Below are positions 6,535 through 11,010 of a stretch of 11,010 nucleotides of DNA, piece after piece; the first letter of the stretch is position 1; every line of letters starts with the position of its first letter. Origin of the DNA: Pelagibacteraceae bacterium (lineage in GTDB: Bacteria; Pseudomonadota; Alphaproteobacteria; Pelagibacterales; Pelagibacteraceae); NCBI GenBank assembly GCA_008638025.1, contig VTPF01000017.1:1-11010 (forward strand), written 5' to 3'. The notes beneath the pieces are model-generated. The model was not told the origin of the DNA. It searched no databases and worked only from the letters and a program-made list of their open reading frames with translations. The translations under genes and the position numbers were made by a program.

Positions 6535-8220
6535 ATGAATAATCGAAAAGTTTTATCATTAAAATATCGGCCTCAAAATTTTGATCAGCTGATTGGGCAA
6601 GAATCCATGGCCATAGCTATTCAAAATGCTATTGCGATGGATCGAGTTCCTAATGCCTATTTGTTAACAGGCATAAGAGGTGTTGGAAAAACTACCACCG
6701 CAAGAATTATCGCTAAAGCAATTAATTGTAATAAAAAATTTGGTACAGAGGAAAAATGCTCCAAGGATGAATACTGTCACTGTGAAGCTATTATTGATTC
6801 AAGTCATATGGATATTTTGGAAATGGATGCTGCCTCCAAAACCGGTATTGATGATATAAGAGAAATACTGGAATCATCCCAATATCTTCCTGCAAGTGCA
6901 AAATATAAAGTATTTATTATCGACGAAGTACACATGCTTTCTAAACAGGCATTTAATGCTCTTTTAAAAACTTTAGAAGAACCACCAGCGCATTTAAAGT
7001 TTATTCTTGCAACTACAGAGGTTAAGAAAATTCCAGTTACCATTTTATCTAGATGTCAAAGATTTGATCTTAGAAGAATCAAAATGGATGAAATGCAAAA
7101 TTTTTTAAGAAACATTTCTACAAAAGAAGAAGCGAAAATTGATGATAAGGCACTAGCTATCATTGCTAAAGCATCAGAAGGATCGGTTAGAGATGCTTTG
7201 TCGATTTTAGATCAGGCTATTATTACTTTTAATTTGCAAGAAGAAGAAATTACCGAAGATAAAGTGAGGGACATGTTGGGTCTTGCAGATCAAACAAGAG
7301 TAATAGAATTGTTGTCTTACATTATTCAAGGATCTCAGAAAGAAGCTTTACAAGAGGCAGAAGATATTTTTAATATTGGAGCCGATCCTAAATTAATTGT
7401 ACAAAGCATGCTTGAAATTATTTATCTAATTTCAAGAACAAAAACATTTGGTACAATTGAAAACGATTTAAGCGTCTCAGAGTCAGAGTCATTATTAATA
7501 AAAAAAATAGCAGATGAAGTTGATTTAACTTATATTTCGATGCTTTGGCATTTTACTTTAAAAGGTATTGAGGAATTAAATTTTATGCCCAATCCTTTTT
7601 TGTCATTTCAAATGTTGCTTATTCGTTTAGCACATTTAAAAAATATGCCAGATCCACAATCATTATTACAAGATAATAATTTTGATAATGAAATAGACTC
7701 TGAAGATACAGAATCTAGTTCAGCTGCTCAAGTTGAGTCGGTTATTTCTAAAACTCAAATTAAAAATACTATTCAAGAAAAAAAAGAAGCACCCAAAGTA
7801 AAACCAGAAATTTTAAATGAAATAAAAGAAGAAAAAAATCAATCAGACAATGCTGTGATCAAATCATTTCAAGATTTAATTGATTTGGCCAATAAACACA
7901 AAGAGATTGAACTTAAATTTGATTTAGAAAGGAACGTGAGAATAGTAAGATTTGAGCAAGGAAAAATTGATATTTCTTTTAATGAAAATTTATCTAAAGA
8001 TTTTATTAAAAATATTTCATTAAAATTAAGTGAATGGACGGGAAAAAGATGGATTATTTCACTATCTAAAGATCAAGGAGAGACCACGGTTTTTGATAAA
8101 AAAAATAAAATAAAAGCAGAATTATTAGAAAAAATGAAGCAATCAGATTCTTATAAAAAAATTCTGGAAGCGTTTCCTGACGCCGAGCTAGTAGATGTTA
8201 AAGAGGAGGATCAAGAATAA
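6535..8220 (+). CDS. dnaX: DNA polymerase III subunit gamma/tau
   Basis: DnaX is the ATPase core of the clamp loader that places the beta clamp on primed DNA and ties polymerase to helicase. Over 561 residues it shows Walker A GIRGVGKT at 46-53, a cysteine set (65, 75, 81, 83) for the zinc knuckle, LEMDAASKTG at 95-104, the Walker B region IIDEVHML at 128-135, LATTE at 158-162, SRCQRF at 172-177 with the arginine finger, and sensor 2 GSVRDAL at 216-222. A charged low-complexity linker spans about 378-440. The last 110 residues (TGKRW, then EAFPDAELVDV near the end) match the alphaproteobacterial DnaX C-terminal domain (DUF3646). The zinc cysteine spacing C-x9-C-x5-C-x-C differs from the usual C-x8-C-x2-C-x2-C. 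An A8-G run in the linker could permit a gamma form. The ATG at 6535 is 9 bases after the SRP RNA, without a Shine-Dalgarno motif. Confidence 0.96.
   Translation: MNNRKVLSLKYRPQNFDQLIGQESMAIAIQNAIAMDRVPNAYLLTGIRGVGKTTTARIIAKAINCNKKFGTEEKCSKDEYCHCEAIIDSSHMDILEMDAASKTGIDDIREILESSQYLPASAKYKVFIIDEVHMLSKQAFNALLKTLEEPPAHLKFILATTEVKKIPVTILSRCQRFDLRRIKMDEMQNFLRNISTKEEAKIDDKALAIIAKASEGSVRDALSILDQAIITFNLQEEEITEDKVRDMLGLADQTRVIELLSYIIQGSQKEALQEAEDIFNIGADPKLIVQSMLEIIYLISRTKTFGTIENDLSVSESESLLIKKIADEVDLTYISMLWHFTLKGIEELNFMPNPFLSFQMLLIRLAHLKNMPDPQSLLQDNNFDNEIDSEDTESSSAAQVESVISKTQIKNTIQEKKEAPKVKPEILNEIKEEKNQSDNAVIKSFQDLIDLANKHKEIELKFDLERNVRIVRFEQGKIDISFNENLSKDFIKNISLKLSEWTGKRWIISLSKDQGETTVFDKKNKIKAELLEKMKQSDSYKKILEAFPDAELVDVKEEDQE
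7778..7786 (+). other. A8-G slippery run in dnaX linker, candidate frameshift site
   Basis: The frame reads GAA AAA AAA GAA (codons 415-418), containing an A-AAA-AAA heptamer. A -1 shift here would add 11 residues (R-S-T-Q-S-K-T-R-N-F-K) and stop at TGA 7818-7820, giving about 428 residues, close to the 431-residue E. coli gamma subunit. A +1 shift would stop at TAA 7799-7801 (421 residues). No strong downstream stem-loop or upstream Shine-Dalgarno stimulator is visible, so RNA polymerase slippage is as likely as ribosomal shifting. Confidence 0.35.
8204..8209 (+). promoter_or_regulatory. Shine-Dalgarno-like AGGAGG for the ybaB-family gene
   Basis: AGGAGG is coded by the final Glu-Glu-Asp codons of dnaX and sits 12 bases before the ATG at 8222, slightly farther than the usual 5-9. 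It is the only clear ribosome-binding motif seen before any gene in the window. It may arise partly by chance from the acidic DnaX tail. Confidence 0.45.
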
Positions 8221-8221
8221 T

Positions 8222-8539
8222 ATGGATTTCAGCAAAATGTTACAACAGGCGCAAGAAATGCAAAAAAAAATGACTGCAGCGAAAGACTCTATGAAAAACA
8301 TAACCGCCGAGGCAGAAGCTGGCGGTGGAGCAGTCAAAGTAGTCATGAATGGTAATCACGAAGTGGTTTCTTTAACTATTGATCCAGAAATTCTTAAAGA
8401 GGAAAAAAGCATCATCGAGGATCTTATTGTTGCAGCTACCAATAACGCAAAAAAAAGCATTGAATCAAAAATACAAGAAGAAATGTCCAAACTAACTGGC
8501 GGAATAAAATTGCCTGATGGTTTTAAATTTCCGTTTTAA
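8222..8539 (+). CDS. YbaB/EbfC family nucleoid-associated protein
   Basis: This small DNA-binding protein family forms dimers and is coded between dnaX and recR in many bacteria, exactly as here. The 105-residue product starts MDFSKMLQQAQEMQKKM, a coiled, amphipathic N-terminal helix. A GGGAVKVVMNGNHEVVSLTI core (about 34-53) and a C-terminal helix follow, then an LPDGFKFPF tail; all are typical of the family. The start at 8222 is one base after the dnaX stop. An in-frame ATG at 8195 would add nine basic residues and overlap dnaX, which does not match the family start. The strongest Shine-Dalgarno-like motif of the window, AGGAGG at 8204-8209, lies 12 bases upstream inside the dnaX reading frame and supports the 8222 start. 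An A9 run (8262-8270) lies early in the gene. Confidence 0.92.
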   Translation: MDFSKMLQQAQEMQKKMTAAKDSMKNITAEAEAGGGAVKVVMNGNHEVVSLTIDPEILKEEKSIIEDLIVAATNNAKKSIESKIQEEMSKLTGGIKLPDGFKFPF

Positions 8540-8544
8540 TAGTA

Positions 8545-9165
8545 ATGAAATTTTCTACTGAACCAGATTTGGATGAACTAATAACTTTAGTTGCTAAGTT
8601 ACCAGGTTTAGGACCAAAGTCTGCAAGAAGAATTGCTCTTTATTTATTAAAAAATAGAAACAACGTAATGAAACCGTTGTCTGATTCTTTATCTAAAGTT
8701 CACAGTAAAATTATCAGGTGTGATCTTTGTGGCAATATTAAATCTAATACTTCTGAGTGCAATGTTAACAAATGTTTTTACTCAAATAAAAGTTACGATC
8801 AAATATGTGTGGTTGAAAATATTGCAGATATGTGGGCGATGGAAAGCACCAATGTTTTTCAAGGTCATTATCATATTCTTGGAGGCACGCTTTCAGCACT
8901 TAACGGTTCAAACCCAGATGATTTATTAATTAATTCTTTAGTAAATCGAATTAAAAAAAATAATGTCAAAGAGGTTATACTTGCAACTTCAGCAACTATT
9001 GAAGGACAAACAACAGCACACTACATCAATGATAGTATTAAAGATTTAGGAATAAAAGTTACAAAGTTAGCTCATGGCTTACCAGTGGGAGGTGAAATTG
9101 AGTATTTAGATGATGGAACTTTATTTTCTGCCTTTAAATTTCGAAATTCATTGACCTCAGATTAA
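8545..9165 (+). CDS. recR: Recombination mediator protein RecR
   Basis: RecR forms a ring that, with RecO and RecF, loads RecA onto gapped DNA. The 206 residues show the helix-hairpin-helix LPGLGPKSARRIALYLL at 19-35, a four-cysteine zinc module (59, 62, 72, 77), then the Toprim domain opening with ICVVENIADMWAME (87-100, Glu91). LATSATIEGQTTAHYI at 146-161 and the C-terminal LAHGLPVGGEIEYLDDGTL (175-193) complete it. The second cysteine pair is spaced C-x4-C instead of the usual C-x2-C. The gene starts 5 bases after the ybaB-family stop and ends 4 bases before def, fitting a single operon. No Shine-Dalgarno motif is seen before the ATG. The identification is secure. Confidence 0.95.
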   Translation: MKFSTEPDLDELITLVAKLPGLGPKSARRIALYLLKNRNNVMKPLSDSLSKVHSKIIRCDLCGNIKSNTSECNVNKCFYSNKSYDQICVVENIADMWAMESTNVFQGHYHILGGTLSALNGSNPDDLLINSLVNRIKKNNVKEVILATSATIEGQTTAHYINDSIKDLGIKVTKLAHGLPVGGEIEYLDDGTLFSAFKFRNSLTSD

Positions 9166-9169
9166 TTGA

Positions 9170-9679
9170 ATGAGCATTCTTAAGATTTTAAAAGAACCAG
9201 ATCCTATTTTAAGAAAAAAATCTCTTCCTGTAAAAGAAGTGGGCAGAGATATAAAAAAATTAATGAAAGATATGCTTGAGACAATGTATGCGGCTCCAGG
9301 TATTGGTTTGGCAGCAGCGCAGGTTGGGGTGCTAAAAAGAGTGGTCGTTATTGATATTTCAAGGGATCCCAAAGTAAAAGAACCTATGTGTTTTATAAAT
9401 CCAGAAATTATATGGAAATCAGATGTGTATGAAAAAAAAGAAGAAGGTTGCCTTTCTATTCCAGATTACTTTGCTGAAATTAAGAGACCGAATGCGTGTC
9501 ATGTAAAATACTTAAATGAAAAAGGACAAGAAAAAATTTTGCAAGCCGAAGGTCTGCTCGCAACTTGTATACAACATGAAATTGATCATTGTGATGGAAT
9601 TTTATTTATAGATTACTTATCTAAGTTAAAAAAATCATTTATTTTAAAAAAATTAATTAAAGCTAAAAAAAATCAGTAA
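9170..9679 (+). CDS. def: Peptide deformylase
   Basis: This metalloenzyme removes the formyl group from the N-terminal methionine of new proteins at the ribosome exit. All three active-site motifs are intact in the 169-residue protein: GIGLAAAQVG at 44-53, EGCLS at 92-96 (metal ligand Cys94) and QHEIDH at 135-140 (ligands His136 and His140, catalytic Glu137). The C-terminus is Lys-rich and helical, as in type 1 enzymes of Gram-negative bacteria. The gene lies 8 bases before fmt, whose product adds the formyl group that this enzyme removes, a classic def-fmt pair. It follows recR by 4 bases. The start is the first ATG after the recR stop, with no Shine-Dalgarno motif. Confidence 0.96.
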   Translation: MSILKILKEPDPILRKKSLPVKEVGRDIKKLMKDMLETMYAAPGIGLAAAQVGVLKRVVVIDISRDPKVKEPMCFINPEIIWKSDVYEKKEEGCLSIPDYFAEIKRPNACHVKYLNEKGQEKILQAEGLLATCIQHEIDHCDGILFIDYLSKLKKSFILKKLIKAKKNQ

Positions 9680-9687
9680 ATAAAAAT

Positions 9688-10602
9688 ATGTCATTGAATA
9701 TAGTTTTTATGGGGACGCCTAGTTTTGCTGTGCCTACTTTAGAAAAGCTTAGCCAAAGTAATTATCCAATTAAACAGGTTTATTCGCAACCACCAAAAAA
9801 ATCTAATCGAGGAATGAAATTAGAAAAAAGTCCGGTTCATATTTTTGCCGAAACTAACCATCTGCCTATTAGAACACCTAATAAGTTACAAGAGGACTTT
9901 GATTTTTTTAAATCGTTAGAAGTAGATCTGGTAATTGTTGTGGCTTATGGGCAAATTATATCAAAAGAATTTTTATCATTATCCAAGCATGGATTTTTAA
10001 ATATTCATGCATCAATTTTACCAAAGTGGAGAGGGGCGGCGCCAATACAAAGATCTATCATGGCACAAGACGCTTTTACTGGTATTTCGATTATGAAAAT
10101 AGAAGAACAATTAGATGCAGGACCAGTTTTATTAACTGAAAAAATTAATTTAGATCTAACAACTACAGCCGGGGAAGTGGAAAATAAACTTGCGGATATT
10201 GGTGCAAATAAAATTATTGAAGCAATTAATTTAATTCAAAATAATAAAGCTGAATTTGTTGCCCAAAAGGATGCAGATTCTACTTATGCTAAAAAAATAA
10301 AAAAAGAGGATGAAAAAATTAATTGGAGTGAGGATGCAAAAAAAATTATTGCTCAAATTCATGGATTAAATCCAAGACCGGGTGCTTATTTTGAATATAG
10401 GGGAGAAAAAATTAAAGTTTGGAAATCTGCTTATTCACAAGAAACGGGGAAAGCGGGATGGGTATTAAATAATAATTTACATATAGCTTGTGGAACAGGT
10501 TCTATTATTATCACAGAAATACAAAGGCCCGGTAAAACAATACAAAAAGCCAATGATTTTTTATTAGGATTTTCTATTCCCAAAGGTACTCAGCTATTTT
10601 AA
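9688..10602 (+). CDS. fmt: Methionyl-tRNA formyltransferase
   Basis: Fmt transfers a formyl group from 10-formyl-tetrahydrofolate to initiator Met-tRNA. The 304-residue protein opens with IVFMGTPSFAVPTLEKL (5-21). It has the catalytic set Asn105, His107 and Asp143 in NIHASILPKWRGAAPIQ (105-121) and EEQLDAGPVL (139-148), matching N106/H108/D144 of E. coli. The basic loop around 36-47, which contacts the tRNA acceptor end in this family, is present. A smaller C-terminal domain (from about 208) carries INW and the HGLNPRPGAYFEY motif. The length is nearly the usual 310-315. It is coupled to def upstream (8-base gap), and its stop overlaps the truA start by one base (TAATG). Confidence 0.96.
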   Translation: MSLNIVFMGTPSFAVPTLEKLSQSNYPIKQVYSQPPKKSNRGMKLEKSPVHIFAETNHLPIRTPNKLQEDFDFFKSLEVDLVIVVAYGQIISKEFLSLSKHGFLNIHASILPKWRGAAPIQRSIMAQDAFTGISIMKIEEQLDAGPVLLTEKINLDLTTTAGEVENKLADIGANKIIEAINLIQNNKAEFVAQKDADSTYAKKIKKEDEKINWSEDAKKIIAQIHGLNPRPGAYFEYRGEKIKVWKSAYSQETGKAGWVLNNNLHIACGTGSIIITEIQRPGKTIQKANDFLLGFSIPKGTQLF

Positions 10603-11010
10603 TGAAAAGGTATAAGTGTATTGTTGAGTATGATGGAACAAATTTTGTTGGCTGGCAAAGGCAATTAAATGGTTATTCCATTCAAGAAGCTATTGAAAAA
10701 AGCTTAGAAAAAATTTTTCAAATCAATATTAGAATCCATGGATCTGGAAGAACAGATGCGGGTGTGCATGCAAGAGGGCAGGTTATTCATTTTGATTTAG
10801 AAACCAGCATGGATACTAATAAAATGACTAGTGCGCTTAATCATTATTTGCAAAAAGAACTGATAAGTATTTTGAAAATTGAAGAGGCTAATAATGATTT
10901 TGATAGTAGACGGGATGCAATTTTAAGAACTTATGAATATTTAATTATTAATAGAAAATCACCACTTGCCATTACCAAGAATAAAGCTTGGCATATCTCA
11001 GGTGATTTAA
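10602..11010 (+). CDS. truA: tRNA pseudouridine synthase A (partial, runs off the window)
   Basis: TruA makes pseudouridine at positions 38-40 of the tRNA anticodon arm. The window holds the first 136 codons, about half of the usual 250-270, with no stop before the end. Visible motifs are YDGTNFVGWQRQ at 10-21, GSGRTDAGVHARGQVIHFD at 47-65 with the catalytic Asp52, and RTYEYLI near 113-119 in the expected place. The ATG overlaps the last base of the fmt stop codon (TAATG), so translation is likely coupled. No sign of frame damage is seen; truncation comes only from the window edge. Confidence 0.94.
   Translation, partial: MKRYKCIVEYDGTNFVGWQRQLNGYSIQEAIEKSLEKIFQINIRIHGSGRTDAGVHARGQVIHFDLETSMDTNKMTSALNHYLQKELISILKIEEANNDFDSRRDAILRTYEYLIINRKSPLAITKNKAWHISGDL

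Noticed and set aside
6804..7043. Open frame on the - strand inside dnaX
   Set aside because: It is antisense to the conserved Walker B region of DnaX; its composition is explained by the complement of that gene.
8195..8221. Upstream in-frame start for the ybaB-family gene
   Set aside because: It would add a nine-residue basic leader not seen in the family and overlap dnaX, while the ATG at 8222 has an SD-like motif and a typical N-terminus.
8720..9372. Open frames 8720-8929 (+) and 9157-9372 (-) over recR and def
   Set aside because: Both overlap highly conserved coding sequence of RecR and Def and show no family features.
1..11010. CRISPR arrays, tRNA genes, insertion sequences, defence or toxin-antitoxin genes
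   Set aside because: No regularly spaced repeats, cloverleaf sequences, transposase motifs or paired small genes were found in the short intergenic spaces.

Overview
The window is a stretch of ordinary chromosome from a very AT-rich, gene-dense alphaproteobacterium. It most resembles the marine SAR11/Pelagibacterales type or a similarly streamlined lineage. This rests on four points: the alphaproteobacterial C-terminal domain of DnaX, the divergent cytochrome c / kdsB-pheA arrangement, a small SRP RNA directly in front of dnaX, and very short intergenic gaps with almost no Shine-Dalgarno motifs. The lineage is inferred from gene style and memory of families, not from a search. No mobile element, CRISPR array, tRNA or prophage was found, and no stretch longer than about 160 bases lacks a gene.

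Region 1 (17-2268, + strand) holds two membrane transport genes 20 bases apart: a sodium:solute symporter-family permease and a TauE/SafE-family exporter. Their substrates cannot be read from the sequence. Region 2 (2269-4729, - strand) reads cytochrome c, then ampG (muropeptide permease), then a small secreted EF-hand protein. The last of these converges with the TauE gene with no base between the two stop codons.

Region 3 (4820-6378, + strand) is kdsB (CMP-KDO synthesis for lipopolysaccharide) overlapping pheA (phenylalanine synthesis) by ATGA. It is divergent from the cytochrome gene across a 90-base promoter region. Region 4 (6431-11010, + strand) starts with the 4.5S SRP RNA gene (ffs). 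It is followed 9 bases later by a tight run of housekeeping genes: dnaX, a ybaB/ebfC-family gene, recR, def, fmt and truA (cut by the window end). These cover clamp loading, recombinational repair, N-terminal formyl-methionine handling and tRNA pseudouridylation. Gaps are -1 to +8 bases, so this is probably one transcription unit.

I found no wholly new system. The best leads are the SRP RNA with a compensatory change in its conserved tip, fused closely to dnaX; an A8-G run in dnaX that could yield a gamma-sized product by frameshifting; altered cysteine spacing in the zinc knuckles of both DnaX and RecR; and an R-to-H change in the nucleotide-binding loop of KdsB.
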